Assembly: GCF_001949145.1 (NCBI RefSeq)
Contig: NW_019091645.1
Coordinates: 142,739 to 206,738, forward strand
DNA from: Acanthaster planci
Taxonomy: Eukaryota; Echinodermata; Asteroidea; Valvatida; Acanthasteridae
DNA length: 64,000 nt
Direction: 5' to 3'
Numbering within the stretch: position 1 is the first letter of the stretch; each line of letters begins with the position of its first letter. The translations under genes and the position numbers were made by a program. The notes under the pieces were generated by a model. It did not search any database, was not told the origin of the DNA, and saw only the letters and a list, made by a program, of their open reading frames with translations. Positions 10,903 through 22,446 of the stretch are shown here, one piece after another.

Positions 10903-11802
10903 ATGGTTCAGGAGACGGTGTACGCGCTTAACATCGCTGGTTGTGCAGTCACTGGCGTAGCTCTAGTTTTTAATGTCGTGGTGATGGTAGTCTTTCTGGC
11001 CAACAAGCAACTACGCATCAAGTACTACTTTTTCGTCTTCACTTTAGCAATTACTGATACCGTTTCGGCTGCAGCCTTTATTCTGTCCAGCAACATTAAA
11101 GGGAAGTTCCTGAGCTCATTGGTTTTTACGTCTTATGGTGTGTTAACGTTGAACGTCTTCTTCGTGGCTGTGAACCGGCTCCTGGCTTTGAGTATCACTC
11201 CACCTGCTCGCTACGATAGCATGGTTACGCTTGGTCGCATGGTGGTGGTTTACATCCTGATGTGGGTGGTTTCTGCTCTGACTTATTTCCCTTTGACATA
11301 CACCGGTTCCCGACTTACCATTCGCTTCATACAACCACTAATCGGTCTAGTGATTCTGACAGCGACTGCAATTCTCTACTTAGTTGTCTTTCGTAAGATT
11401 TCTAGCTATCGACCACCGTTGGCCTCTACCTCGGGTATCCCAGAAAACGATGAACAAACTGGTACCCGCGTGCGTCAAACACGTCACCTTCTGATCACGT
11501 TCACCCTCATCCTGGCTGCGTCATTTCTATGCTGGCTTCCGATCTCTGTCGCCTGTTTCATGATTTACTTTAGCAGAAATGGAACTGTTCGTGGTATAGG
11601 CGATTGGTTCCGTGTGTTTTATAAGTCCAGTGTGCTTGTTCTGGTCAGTTACTCAGCCATCAACCCGTTCATTTACTGGTGGCGCTTTGGCGAGTTCCGC
11701 GAAGCCCTGTACGGCATGATGTACTGCTGGCGCAAAAAGCCGACGGCCGTTTTAGCAGAGGCATCTGCCAGTATGGAAACAGTTGTCGAACAGGCCATGT
11801 GA
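10903..11802 (+). CDS. class A (rhodopsin-like) GPCR, array member 1
   Basis: A 299-residue seven-helix receptor in one coding exon, for the plasma membrane; ligand unknown. Seen: very short N-terminus (~10 residues), Asn24 in helix 1, LAITD (Asp52) in helix 2, Trp121 in helix 4, Pro145 in helix 5, CWLP (210-213) in helix 6, NPFIY (254-258) in helix 7. The helix-3 DRY motif is replaced by NRL (91-93). The usual Cys at the top of helix 3 and its partner in loop 2 are both absent; loop 2 is only about 10 residues. The tail ends in SMETVVEQAM, shared with members 2 and 3. The start is fixed by an acceptor at 10858-10859 and equal length in paralogues. Lineage-specific chemoreceptor-like expansions of this kind are known in sea urchin; the sensory role here is inference. 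Confidence 0.9.
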   Translation: MVQETVYALNIAGCAVTGVALVFNVVVMVVFLANKQLRIKYYFFVFTLAITDTVSAAAFILSSNIKGKFLSSLVFTSYGVLTLNVFFVAVNRLLALSITPPARYDSMVTLGRMVVVYILMWVVSALTYFPLTYTGSRLTIRFIQPLIGLVILTATAILYLVVFRKISSYRPPLASTSGIPENDEQTGTRVRQTRHLLITFTLILAASFLCWLPISVACFMIYFSRNGTVRGIGDWFRVFYKSSVLVLVSYSAINPFIYWWRFGEFREALYGMMYCWRKKPTAVLAEASASMETVVEQAM

Positions 11803-12420
11803 GCCTTTTTTTTTATTATGTATGATGTAGAAACGACAAAAAAAAAAACGACTAGTGAAAGTTGGCTGGACTCCCACCCGATAAGATATCGGAAAGTCTT
11901 TTGAGAGTTTGCCTTTAATGAAGTTTAATTTGAATTTAAAATTTTGGTAATCATCTTTCAGAATTCTTCATTGTACATGTGGGAAATATTTTCGGTTTTG
12001 TAGAAGTAGTTGCTTCGTAATTATTCTTGTGTGGAACTGAACGTCACTTTAAAGAATGTTATGGGAGTCCGTTAATGGATCAAATCAAGTAGGAGTAGCT
12101 GCTGATATTTCATTAATCATAATTTGAGTGAAATCGTATGTTATCAATAAGATTTGCAGTTCTTGGTGTATACACGTGTATGAAACATGATTGTGGAAAA
12201 TTACATGCTCACCGATGGAAGGGACCTCCGCCTTTTAACCCACAATCAATAGGCACCTGTTACAAAAGTACATAAATGCAGGACTGTGTGACCTTTTTGT
12301 CACACAACGACAGTTTGTTTGCACACTATTTGCAAGTTATTATCCCACTAGGAACTAATTCATGCTGTTAAAATGGTATGTAGATCTAACTTCAGCAGAG
12401 GACAAATAAATAAAAGCAAA
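11803..12420 (+). other. 3' flank of GPCR 1, paralogous to those of GPCR 2 and 3
   Basis: Blocks such as GTACATGTGGGAAATATTTT and TTGTGTGGAACTGAACG are shared, diverged, with 17545-17770 and 22500-22730. Overlapping AATAAA signals at about 12405-12414 are candidates for poly(A) addition. Confidence 0.5.
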
Positions 12421-13990
12421 GAATTAAAAAACTTGGGAAAGATGGAATATGGTGGCATGTGATTTCATTTCCACTTAAAAAGCCCAGTAGCAATAAACTA
12501 TAAAGCTATAAAGCTATATAGCTATAAAACCTAAAACGATAAATTCTCATTCTCTGCGAGGAGAAAATTTGACACCGTCCTGGGCGCAGACATTTTGATT
12601 CCATGTGCTTGCTTGCAGACCATTCAAAATCTGATAGAGTACCGAAGTGAACACGTCACGCGCTCAATTAGTGTGTAGAGGCATTAGCGTGAGAACCAGC
12701 GCGTGAACCAAGACGCGCGCCTAACCCCATTCGTAATGAATAAGTTCAATTCAATTAAAATGTTGAAATTAATTCAATCAGTTTTAAGTGATTACCGGTA
12801 AAATTTGATTAAAAACAGCCGCGCCAAAGTTCGTGTGAAGCGCATACGCGCACACGTTTGCGTTTTTTTGGCCCAAATAAAAATGAAACGCTCATTTATT
12901 GATTGTGAGTTCACGTTGTTTGCGTATCGGCTTTGTTGACGTATCGTTTTCGAACTGATACGCAGATGTACAGATAACCGTAATACGGCTATTTTCCAGT
13001 TTTCCATAAGTTTATGCATAAACATGATGCCCCCATCAGGCATCATTTTGCACAGGACTCAGCGCTCTTGTTTTATATATAGCTCCGCAATAAACAGACA
13101 AAATTGGTCTCTCTCAAATGACGTCACTTCCTACAGATTGTCAAGAGCATTGGCGTTTTTTATCTTCACATTTTCTTGACGTGCATTAGCTGCGCCGTAG
13201 TTCAAAGATGTTTGACCAACGCACGAGCATGGAGCATTTACACATCACGCACACACGCAGCTGAAATTTTCATACAAAGATGGCGTCCAGTGAAAGAGGT
13301 CTATATGGATATTGATAAAATTGGACCCAGGATTCATTTATAACCCCAAGACACACGACACCTAGCCAGCTAAACCATAAGAGTGTTTCATCTCAGTTGG
13401 GTAATCTTTCCACACAAACATCTAGGGGGAAGCCCTAAAAACGAAGTCAGTCCTGGTATCTCAGCCAGCTGATATTTACTCTGTCGCCATTCACATCTGG
13501 GTGACCAGTTTGCCACATACTTATTAATTTCAGTGTTTAAAAAGTAATAACGTGACGGGATCGCAAGTTTGAGCATGGGGACCGGTGCAATTGGGCAAAA
13601 ACCCCTTTATAACCATTGTTACCTCATGAGGTAATATCACGGTACGCTTTGGGTTTTAGAACATCCAAGTTAATAGAGTACGAAGCTTTGAGCAAATGAC
13701 CTTCAGCTCACCAAAAAGACAACAAAAAGTCCTCTGGTGGGTCTTATGCACGCTTCAGCGCCACCTGGGGTTCAGAAATGCAGCAGAAAGTTTAGAGATT
13801 TGATCGAAACATAAGCATGACATATCGCAGTTCCACGGAAAAGATGTTTAATTGAACAAGTGAGTGTCGTCCAAGATGGTGTCAAGCACTAAGTATGAGT
13901 GCACACATATTTTCATTCAAAGGTTTGGGCTATTGCTGGCATGTGACTTACAAAATTTCTTAGCGGTCAATAATTGCGCTCAGCTATTAT
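12421..13990. other. intergenic region between GPCR 1 and GPCR 2
   Basis: No gene seen. It holds a short CTATAAAG-type simple repeat (about 12498-12535). Minus-strand frames of 60-84 codons have no recognisable content. Confidence 0.5.
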
Positions 13991-15073
13991 GGTATTGGCG
14001 TACTCGATCGTGTTTAGAAGACAAGCTGAAGACCATACGCTAATGCACGCATAGTCATGAATAATGATTTTCCTTATGTGTATATTTTACCAAAAGTACT
14101 TTGTCAAGGCTATAGCAGTTCTTGACGAAAATAGATTGCAATACAATTTACTGAGAGCTATCGAATTATTGTTGTGGAATTATCGTTTCCTTTTATTATT
14201 TAGCGTGTTATAATGTTATTGTAATGACCCTTCCAGAAAATGGGGAATATCAATATTTGCGACCATATTGGGGGCTTTCGTTTCCAAAAAATTATCTTTG
14301 TCTCATGCATTCTAATATCTTCATTAGTTTTTATAGCCAAGAGTCTGGGTATTAATTGTGCCATTAACATTCAATTTCAATATGCATGTAATTGGATACT
14401 TGCACAATCGGGCTTCAGTGCGCACGCCTTCTACACCTAGTAATCATTTCAAGACAGCGGAATACTCACAAAACGCAAAAGTCCCCCGCTTCGTTTTGGA
14501 AAGCAGCGGCTACTGTTTATGACTTTGATAGAAAGCATAAAAAAACTGTTTGTGATAAATTTGGCTGTGACCCACAGCCCATGGACTACAAAAATACTGT
14601 ATTGAATGAACACTTTTGTTTCATTTAAGACAGTAGTTTCTAGTTGAGCGGCGCACTATATTCAGTACACGTGGCAATTATGTCTCAAGTTGTTCCATCA
14701 CCCCATCCCAGACATAAGTGTACTTTTTCACTTATCAATCAGATGAACTCGTGTTTTTGCATGCCGCAAGCAATTTTTATAATGATTACAGGTGAAAGCT
14801 TTATAGATTATAGTTTAGGTTACAGCTGAAACTGCTTTCGCACTTCATATGTTTATCAAGGAACATCACTTAACAGTAAACCTAAGCTGTAAGTTTTCAA
14901 ATAGTTCATGTGCTTTCATTGATTCTGATATTTGTGCCATTGAAATATAATTCCCACAACAGTAGTTAATTCATTAATTTTGGCCCGTGAGCAGCGTCTG
15001 TTCGTAAGAATTGACCTAATTTTAGAGCTCTGCAGCAACCAAAACGCCCGTCTGAGCAGTTCGCAGCTTTGAC

Positions 15074-15335
15074 GAGCCTGCAGCGGCGGATTCCGCTTTC
15101 GGTGGGGGATTCAAAATCGAATGCCGTTTGGGCTCATTCAACGTTATTTTGGGGAGAAAAAACGTAAGCCTTACTCCCGGTCCTGACACCCTTGCTTTCA
15201 TTTGCCAATGGGTGTTGGTGCTAATATACCGATTACTTTCTTTCCTACTCGCGTATGAAGTTTTCTTTGTGAATAAATTAAAAGTCCGGGGGGGGGGGGC
15301 AAGTTGCCCTATGCCCCCCCCCCGGATACGCCACT
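15074..15335. mobile_element. non-autonomous element with AGTGGCGTATCC-type ends
   Basis: The ends are inverted: the left reads GCAGCGGCGGATTCC and the right is the complement of AGTGGCGTATCCGG. The interior shares GTCCTGACACCCTTGCTTTC with the copy at 41916 and TACTTTCTTTCCTAC/TATGAAGT with the one at 51216. It ends in runs of G and C. It sits where GPCR unit 3 has no insert. Confidence 0.7.
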
Positions 15336-15428
15336 AACTACCTAACTTCAAAGATTTAAGTATAACTACAGGCACTTCAATCAACCTTCATTCTAGCTAT
15401 TATGCTGATCATATGCGCACAGGACATG

Positions 15429-15465
15429 CCAGCAGAACTTTTTAGAAGCCATTGATTATGCACTT
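15429..15465 (+). promoter_or_regulatory. conserved upstream block, GPCR unit 2
   Basis: CCAGCAGAACTTTTTAGAAG followed by CATTGATTATGCA; the counterpart of the blocks at 8544, 18494 and 23363. Confidence 0.5.
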
Positions 15466-15571
15466 GACAGATTAAACAAATACTTTAGTGCATTAAAATA
15501 TTGATTTGTATACATTTTACATATAATTTTCATAAATTTGATTCAATGTATCCACGGCCCAACTCGGTAAC

Positions 15572-15666
15572 AGTAAAGAAAAAACTATCCGTGCTTCAGA
15601 GTTTTGACAAATCTAGCTGTAGAGGAACTGAAACGTGCCAGCTTGGAGCTGCAGTGCATTAGAAGA
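15572..15666 (+). promoter_or_regulatory. core promoter and non-coding exon 1, GPCR unit 2
   Basis: The TATA position is degraded (AGTAAAGAAAAAAC). The conserved exon contains GAGGAACTGAAACGTGC and ends at AGAAGA|GTAAGTTCC after 15666. The acceptor is TTTGTAACAG ending at 16548, giving the shortest intron of the array (about 0.9 kb). The weak TATA suggests lower or altered expression; that is inference. Confidence 0.6.
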
Positions 15667-15775
15667 GTAAGTTCCCTTCTATGAATTCTCCAACTGTACC
15701 GCTTATTATGGTGTACTATTTTCGACACACATTTCTGCTTCTCTCTCCCTTCTTCCAAAGGCGACGCGACTATAG

Positions 15776-15818
15776 GACGCGACGGCACGACAGCTCCCTT
15801 GCGTTGTGCCGTCGCGTC
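15776..15818. other. GC-rich hairpin
   Basis: GACGCGACGGCACGAC and, after 11 bases, GTTGTGCCGTCGCGTC: a 16-bp stem with one mismatch. It stands out from the AT-rich intron of GPCR unit 2. Similar CGACGGCACGAC-type sequence occurs near 40200-40280 and 61270-61310, so it may be part of a small dispersed repeat. Confidence 0.6.
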
Positions 15819-16592
15819 GCACCGTGGTCTCCTAATTGCCATTACGTTTGTATGCACTCGACGCGTGGCATTTTAGGTGGCGTCGTGACGCTGCCCGTCC
15901 GGCGTGCTGTCTTACGCCCTTTCCGTGTTGCATTGTTTTTTCTTCCTAAACGATGACATGTAAGAATTATGACTTGAACAAGCTTATTTGGATTGAAGCT
16001 ATTTGTTACAGATGATAGCACGGGCAGTGCATATCGACACCATTCCATTATAGAACCTTGTATTCAAACAAACACTTCTACTGTCAGTTCAACATATTTG
16101 TTTCAGAAGTTCTGAAAGAACGTCACGATGATCAAAGTTTACTTCGATTCTGTAGAGGTTTATGGTGTCATGGCATTGAGATAATAGTAACGCACAGCTA
16201 AAAGCCTGGGGATATTGCCTGATAAACCGTCCTTCTAAAAATAGCGTCTCAGCATTTATCAATGGCTACGTAGTCGGCGAATGAACTGTCTGGGAAATTC
16301 TTCAACACAAAACAAGATTCTTAGGTGGACGTTCATACTGAAGAGTACGGTATAGACTTCTATGATGTTGCTTGTACACAACTTGTATAAATTGGACGTT
16401 TTACACTATTTTGGACAGGTTAATTAAGCGTTTGGGGAAATGTGTACAATCATATAGAGCAAGATATGAAAAGTCGTGTCACAGGGAATACTGTAAAGAA
16501 ATAGTATTTAGGCATCTTTGTCATTTGAGTTTGTGTCTTTTGTAACAGATTCTTTTGCTGTTTTGACACACATCCACGAACCAAGACTAGCC

Positions 16593-17492
16593 ATGATTGA
16601 TGAGAGGCTGTACGAGCTCAACATTCCTGCGTGTGCAGTCACTGGCGTGGCTATTTTCTTTAATCTCGTGGTGATGGTAGTCTTTCTGGCCAGCAAGCAA
16701 CTACGCATCAAGTACTACTTTTTCGTCTTCACCCTAGCACTTACTGATACCGTTTCGGCTGCAGCCTTTATTCTGCTTAACACCATCAAGGGAATTTTCC
16801 TAAACGCGTTGGTGGACACCTCATATTCGGTGTTGAGGTTGAACTTCTTCTTCGTGGCAGTGACCCGGCTCATGGCTTTGAGTATTACTCCGCCTGGTCG
16901 GTACGATAGCATGGTAACGCTTGGTCGCATGGTGGCGGTTTACGTCCTGATGTGGGTGGTTTCTGCTCTGATCAACTTCCCACTGACATACGCAGATTAC
17001 CGATTTACCATTCGCTTCATCCAACCATTAATTAGTGTTGTGATTTTGACAGCGACTGCAATTTTCTACGTGGCTGTCTTTCGTAAGATTGCCAGGTATC
17101 TACCAACGGTGGTCCCTACCTCGGGTATCTCCAACAACGATGAACAAACTGGTACCCATGTGCGTCAAACACGGCATCTTATGATCACGTTCACCCTAAT
17201 CCTGGTCACGTCATGCCTTTGCTCGCTTCCGATCGGTGTAGCGTCTTTCATGATTTACTTTGGCAGTAGTGGAAGCGCTAGTGGTGTAGACGATGAGTTC
17301 CTTGTGTATTTTCAGATCAGCGTGGTTATTGCTGTCAGTTACTCGACCATCAACCCGTTCATTTACTGGTGGCGCCTCGTCGAATTCCGTAAAGCTCTGT
17401 TCCACGTGATGTGCAGCTGGCGTTCAGAGCAGACAGCCATTTCCGCAGAGGCATCTATGAGTATGGAAACAGTCATCGAACAGGCCATGTGA
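16593..17492 (+). CDS. class A GPCR, array member 2
   Basis: A 299-residue receptor closely related to members 1 and 3. An open frame runs 75 bases further upstream, but the acceptor TTTGTAACAG (ending 16548) and alignment with the paralogues place the start at 16593. Helix landmarks match member 1: TD in helix 2, W in helix 4, P in helix 5, NPFIY in helix 7. Odd features: the helix-3 motif is TRL, one step further from DRY, and helix 6 reads CSLP in place of CWLP, losing the usual toggle tryptophan. It lacks the canonical extracellular cysteine pair, like the others. The tail keeps SMETVIEQAM. The frame is intact, so the gene is probably functional but may signal differently. Confidence 0.88.
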   Translation: MIDERLYELNIPACAVTGVAIFFNLVVMVVFLASKQLRIKYYFFVFTLALTDTVSAAAFILLNTIKGIFLNALVDTSYSVLRLNFFFVAVTRLMALSITPPGRYDSMVTLGRMVAVYVLMWVVSALINFPLTYADYRFTIRFIQPLISVVILTATAIFYVAVFRKIARYLPTVVPTSGISNNDEQTGTHVRQTRHLMITFTLILVTSCLCSLPIGVASFMIYFGSSGSASGVDDEFLVYFQISVVIAVSYSTINPFIYWWRLVEFRKALFHVMCSWRSEQTAISAEASMSMETVIEQAM

Positions 17493-18493
17493 GCCCCTTT
17501 CGCGTGGTTTACGATAATGCAGGACTTACAGAAACAACGCACGTCCAAGATGGCAAGAATCTTGCTTAATGACATTTTGAATATGTCTTTTGAGATTGTG
17601 CCTTTAGTGAACTCTAATTTAATTTTCTTTCGGTAATTATCTTTAAGAATCGTCCATTGTGCATGTGGAAAATACTGGTTTTGGGGGTTTTTGGGTTTTG
17701 GAGAAGTCTTTGCGTTGTAGTTGTTCCCCCATGGAGCTAAATGTTAAAACAGAATGATGTGGGGGGAGTTAATCTAAGTACAGGTAAATAAGTGGTTATT
17801 TTTTAAAATACATTTGTGTGAATGCGTGTTTTAATTTTCAGGTTTGCACCTCTAGGCGTGTTAACATTGTCATGGTGGCCAACGGAGTGGATCTTTGACC
17901 ATGCCAAAATTGACCAAAAATGTCCATGAACTACAGAAACACTGTAGGCCTAGTTATTGACGTTTTTGTTGTGTTTGAACTGAACTTGTTATCTCCAGTA
18001 GTTTCTAGTTTAGCGCCGCTCTATATTCGTAAAGTGTGGCAGTATGTCACCTTTTTTCATCGCATACGGTGATCCCCTGACGTTGGTGAACATTCCCAAT
18101 TACACGACATCAGATGTATTGCATGTCGTGAGAAATGTTTGGACTAGCTACAGTTCAAATTGCTTTCAAATTCGATATGTTTATGAAGGAACGTTAGTTG
18201 GGCTGTGAACTTTCGGACAATTTAGAGACCTTCCCTGATCTGCACAATTATTGTGCCCTTGATAAAGAATGCCAGCCCAGCTGTTTATTTGATATTACCC
18301 CATGGGCAGCAGCTGTTTCTACTTTAGAGCTCTACAGCAACCGAAACGACCATCTGAGCAGTTACCAACTTTGACAAGAACCTGAACTACCTGGCTTTGA
18401 GGTTTTAAGTATAATCACAGACACTCTAACAAGCCGTTAGTTTCATTAGGCTGAGCATGCGCACAACCCGAGCAACTTCTCATACAGCATGTA

Positions 18494-18530
18494 CCAGCAG
18501 AACTTCGTTAAAAAGTCATTGGTTATGCAT
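18494..18530 (+). promoter_or_regulatory. conserved upstream block, GPCR unit 3
   Basis: CCAGCAGAACTTCGTTAAAA followed by CATTGGTTATGCAT; the counterpart of the blocks in the other three units. Confidence 0.5.
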
Positions 18531-18645
18531 CGAACTTATGGAATGAATAATTTAGTGCATGAGAATAGTAATTACTGTCGATTGGGTATATGATTTTAAT
18601 CAACTTAACTTAATACGTCCACGACCCCACTCGCAATCAGTACCG

Positions 18646-18745
18646 TTATAAAAAGACTACCTGTGTTTCACAGTGTCGACGAACATTAGGGCGGAGGAAG
18701 TGAAACGTTGCAGTCTGAAGCCAAAACCTGCAGTGCACAAAAAGA
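18646..18745 (+). promoter_or_regulatory. core promoter and non-coding exon 1, GPCR unit 3
   Basis: TTATAAAAAG at 18646, then a conserved exon with GAGGAAGTGAAACGTTGCAG ending at AAAGA|GTAAGTACC after 18745. The acceptor is TTTATTACAG ending at 21498, an intron of about 2.75 kb. Confidence 0.65.
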
Positions 18746-20387
18746 GTAAGTACCACTGACTAGCTTTGTATACATTCTTCCAATATGTTTAATTTATTTT
18801 TTTCAGAGCACATGGGGCTGCATCAAGTCCAGGTTCCAGTCACTCATTTTATTCAAAACCTATAGGCCTAGTGACTTTTTCCAATCTCAGGCCTCTTACA
18901 ATGTACACTTTGGCCTATATTCCATTTGGTCGTAATGACCACGAAAAACACGCAACAGGGAAAAAACGCTGTGTGACGTCGTTTAACCACCCCGGCCCTC
19001 CAACAAATGGCGTTCAAAACTCTACAAAAATGTCTAATGAAAGGATTTTCTCTCGTTCCAAAAACAACACGAAAAAAATATTTTTTTGTGTATGACAGCA
19101 TGTGCAAAGATGATGGTGCTGGACATTGCACAATGACAGGCATGACGGAAGAAACCCTGTCGTCTCAGATGTTACTATCAACAAAATTAGGTAGCACTCT
19201 GAAAAATTTCGTCGGAAGTGTCGAGACTAAAAAAGGTACTCCTGGCTACCAATTATTCGATTTTGTGGAATTTTTCGTCGACTGAACACTGCTGGTGAAG
19301 ACAATTTCCATGCAGCGGAAAACATTATGGCACTGTAGAATCCATTTCACTTCGTTTTCTTGCGTTTGTAAAATGCATTTAGTGTGGTATAACAAAGCAA
19401 TAGTAACCTTTGTGACGAGGTCTGGGACTTGTGTACAACCGATACGAAGGAGCATTTGGCAACATGGGCTTCGCCTTGTTTGCTAACTGCATGCTGTTCA
19501 TTTAGTATACACGACTCTTTGTAAAATACCGAACAACATGTAAAAGGGGAAACCTTCAATTAAACAAACCCAAGGCTGTATTCACGAAACAATGCACGTG
19601 ATTCTCGCTGATGTAGGCATTAAATTCATTTTGGTGTATCAATGCCCGCGAACGTCAGAATATATGTACAATGTCATGAAGAATGTCTAGAAGCTGAATG
19701 TAATGCTCGGTAGATATCTTGATCATCCCTTGACGTAGCAATGCCAGTTGCTATCAAAGGATCAGCTAATTTCCAGTTTATGTTATTTGATACATACACC
19801 GGCAAGGAAAAATGCATATTGCCCTTAATGGTTTAAAGAGCCATGCGTTCAAACATACATGTATATGTTTGATTTTGACAGTTCAAAATCAGTGTTACAC
19901 GTTGCAGATGTTCTTAACTCTAATAGAGCCGGGGCAGAATCCGTCCCTCTCAACCTTTTTGCGATATGGCCGCAGTATCTTTTTCAGAAACTGAGCCTTT
20001 AAGAGTTTTAGAGTAACTCTTTAGAGTTACTTAACACCATTTTTGCAAAATATCCACGTACTCTTCCCGCGCAGCGTGCATTTTCCCCAGACGGATCATC
20101 CGAACATGTATACCTTTTCCATTTTGGTGCTTAGTGCACGCGCACTGGCACATATTTTTTATTTATGTTTATTTATTCAATTTCTCGGGAAACACAGATG
20201 AACAAAACAGACAGTAAAACATAAATGTACATGGTGGAGCAAAGGACCAAACCCATCCAGCCCCCCATGGATTGTTCAAAAGAAAAAGATTCCTGTCGAG
20301 GGGCTCTCCGGGCTGATTGGCTATGAACTTTGAATGACCTTAACAACAAAACCCTATGTCTGATTAAGCTCAAACCTTACATTTGTA

Positions 20388-20563
20388 ATACGGGCGATTC
20401 ACAATAGCGCGCCACCAAGAGTTTGCAACACGTTGGCTAATCATAACGCGCAAAATTTGTCGACCCTTTCCAAATGCGCAGTTGGGTTGACAAATTTCGC
20501 GCATTGTGATTGGACAACGCGTTGCAAACTCTTGGTGGCGCACTATTGTGAAACGGCTGTATT
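20388..20563. mobile_element. palindromic MITE, ~175 bp
   Basis: The two halves are inverted copies over about 70 bp. Each begins TTCACAATAG, then GCGCCACCAAGAGTTTGCAA, then a CAATGCGCG-like and a TTTGTC block. It lies in the intron of GPCR unit 3. A diverged copy is at 6596-6742. Confidence 0.85.
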
Positions 20564-20869
20564 ATAAAGAGTGTCTGTATCTGCATGCAATGTTTGAAAC
20601 AATTAGATTTCGCAGAAGTAAGTTCTTTTGGGGCAGAATCTGCCCCCCGGCTGTGATATGGGTCAAAATAACCTGGCCCTTTCAGGGTACGAATGAGTAC
20701 TTGGCCTATCTAGAATAGATGCCACTTAATATGTTCGAATGGCAGGCTAGGGCATTAACAGCGTTCATTCGCCTAACCAATCGAGCGCATATTATATTCC
20801 CAAACAAAACATCATTTTAGACAGAGTCAACGGAAATCAGTATGCGATAAATTTCCAAGGATTTTGTCC

Positions 20870-21060
20870 ACAAATGTTAAATTCATTTACCTAAACACCC
20901 CCGTTCATTTGATGGCAAATTCCTTGTGCAAGTGGTCCAAAAGATCTCCTTATATGGACTTGGCGTGCGCATGGCGAGTTCTGCGTGCTATGTGCGCATA
21001 GACTCTTGATTAATCGGAACCTCAAACTGTCTCTTATCCAGGTGCGTTTTATCAAACGTT
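20870..21060. repeat. dispersed repeat, copy A
   Basis: This shares CCTTATATGGACTTGG and GACTCTTGA with 55735-55920, with CCCCGTTCATTT/CCCCGTCCATTT and GTCCAAAAGA upstream in both. It is part of an unclassified dispersed element. Confidence 0.6.
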
Positions 21061-21546
21061 AATACGTGGTCACATGACGTGTTTTGACCTATAGGAAAAG
21101 AAAACCTATCCCAGGTATTTATGAATAAACGTTTATGATGGCATTATATCGAACTAATAACGCATCAGGCGTAAGACGAAATACTCGTATTTGGCTGCGC
21201 AGCAGTCGAAGGAATTGTCTGGGAGCTTCATTAAATGAAAGCAAGCTTCTTAGATGGAAGCTCCCAAAAATGTTTTGTTGCTTCTTTAAATGTAACCAAG
21301 AGGTCAATAACCGACAGAGCCCCCCCCCAAATTATGTGAATGGAAGTTTCAACGTATTTATGGCACGTTGTATCGTTTTACCGTTGGGAAATACAATCTT
21401 ATCGAGCAAGAATAAAAGTCAGAACTTACGACAGGAAAAATTGTCAAGCTATAGTGTTTCAATGTCATCGTCACTCAGTATTTTGTCCTTTATTACAGTT
21501 TTATCCGTGTCTTCGGTTCATGCAAATCCACGCACCAGAACTAGTC

Positions 21547-22446
21547 ATGGTTCGAGAGACACTGTACGCACTTACCATTGCTGGGTATACAGTCGTTGGC
21601 GTAGCTCTACTTTTCAATCTCGTGGTGATAGTCGTCTTTTTGGCCAGCAAGCAACTACGCATCAAGTACTACTTCTTCGTCTTCACATTGGCACTCACAG
21701 ATGCTGTTTCGGCGGCAGCCCTTATTCTGTTAATCATCATCGGAGGTGTTTTCCTGAGAGCACTGCTTGAAATCTCGCATACAGTGTTGCGGTTGAACGT
21801 CCTCTTTGTGGCAGTGAACCGGCTCCTGGCTTTGATGATCACTCCGCCCGCTCGCTATGATACCATGGTTACGCTTGGTCGCATGGTGGTGGTTTACGTC
21901 CTGATGTGGGTGGTTTCCGCTCTGATTTATTTACCATTGACATACACAGGCTCCCCACTTACCATTCGCTTCATACAACCGCTAATCGGTCTTGTGATTC
22001 TGACAGTGGCTGCAATTCTGTACTTGGTTGTCTTTCGCAAGATTGCTAGCTATCGACCACCACTGGCCTCTACCTCAGGTATCTCTGAGAAAGATGAACA
22101 AACTGGCACCCGTATTCGTCAAACACGGCATCTTATGATCACTTTCACACTCATCCTGGCTGTGTCATGTCTGTGCTGGCTCCCGGCCGCTGTTGCCTCT
22201 TTCATGATGTATTTCAGCAGCAGCGGAAACGCTCTTGATTTGGGCAATGGGTTCTTGGTGTATTTCCGCTTCAGCGCCCTCTTTGCCATCAGTTACTCGG
22301 CCATCAACCCCTTTATTTACTGGTGGCGTCTCGCTGAGTTCCGTGAAGCCTTGTACGGGATGATATGCTGCTGGCGCACTAAGCCGTCGGCCGTTTCCGC
22401 AGAGGCATCTATCAGTATGGAAACAGTCGTCGAACAGGCCAAGTGA
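21547..22446 (+). CDS. class A GPCR, array member 3
   Basis: A 299-residue receptor, very like member 1: both have YRPPLASTSGI in loop 3 and NRLLAL at the end of helix 3. The frame is open for 69 codons upstream, but that part is intronic: the acceptor TTTATTACAG ends at 21498 and the paralogues start at the ATG matching 21547. Landmarks seen: Asn in helix 1, LALTD in helix 2, CWLP in helix 6, NPFIY in helix 7, Cys pair in the post-helix-7 segment (CCW), tail SMETVVEQAK. The canonical disulphide cysteines are absent. The close match to member 1, unlike the older divergence of their introns, points to recent duplication or gene conversion of the coding exon. Confidence 0.9.
   Translation: MVRETLYALTIAGYTVVGVALLFNLVVIVVFLASKQLRIKYYFFVFTLALTDAVSAAALILLIIIGGVFLRALLEISHTVLRLNVLFVAVNRLLALMITPPARYDTMVTLGRMVVVYVLMWVVSALIYLPLTYTGSPLTIRFIQPLIGLVILTVAAILYLVVFRKIASYRPPLASTSGISEKDEQTGTRIRQTRHLMITFTLILAVSCLCWLPAAVASFMMYFSSSGNALDLGNGFLVYFRFSALFAISYSAINPFIYWWRLAEFREALYGMICCWRTKPSAVSAEASISMETVVEQAK

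Noticed and set aside
21340-21546. 69-codon N-terminal extension of GPCR 3
   Set aside because: It crosses a 3' splice acceptor (ending 21498) and has no counterpart in the paralogues; the start is at 21547.
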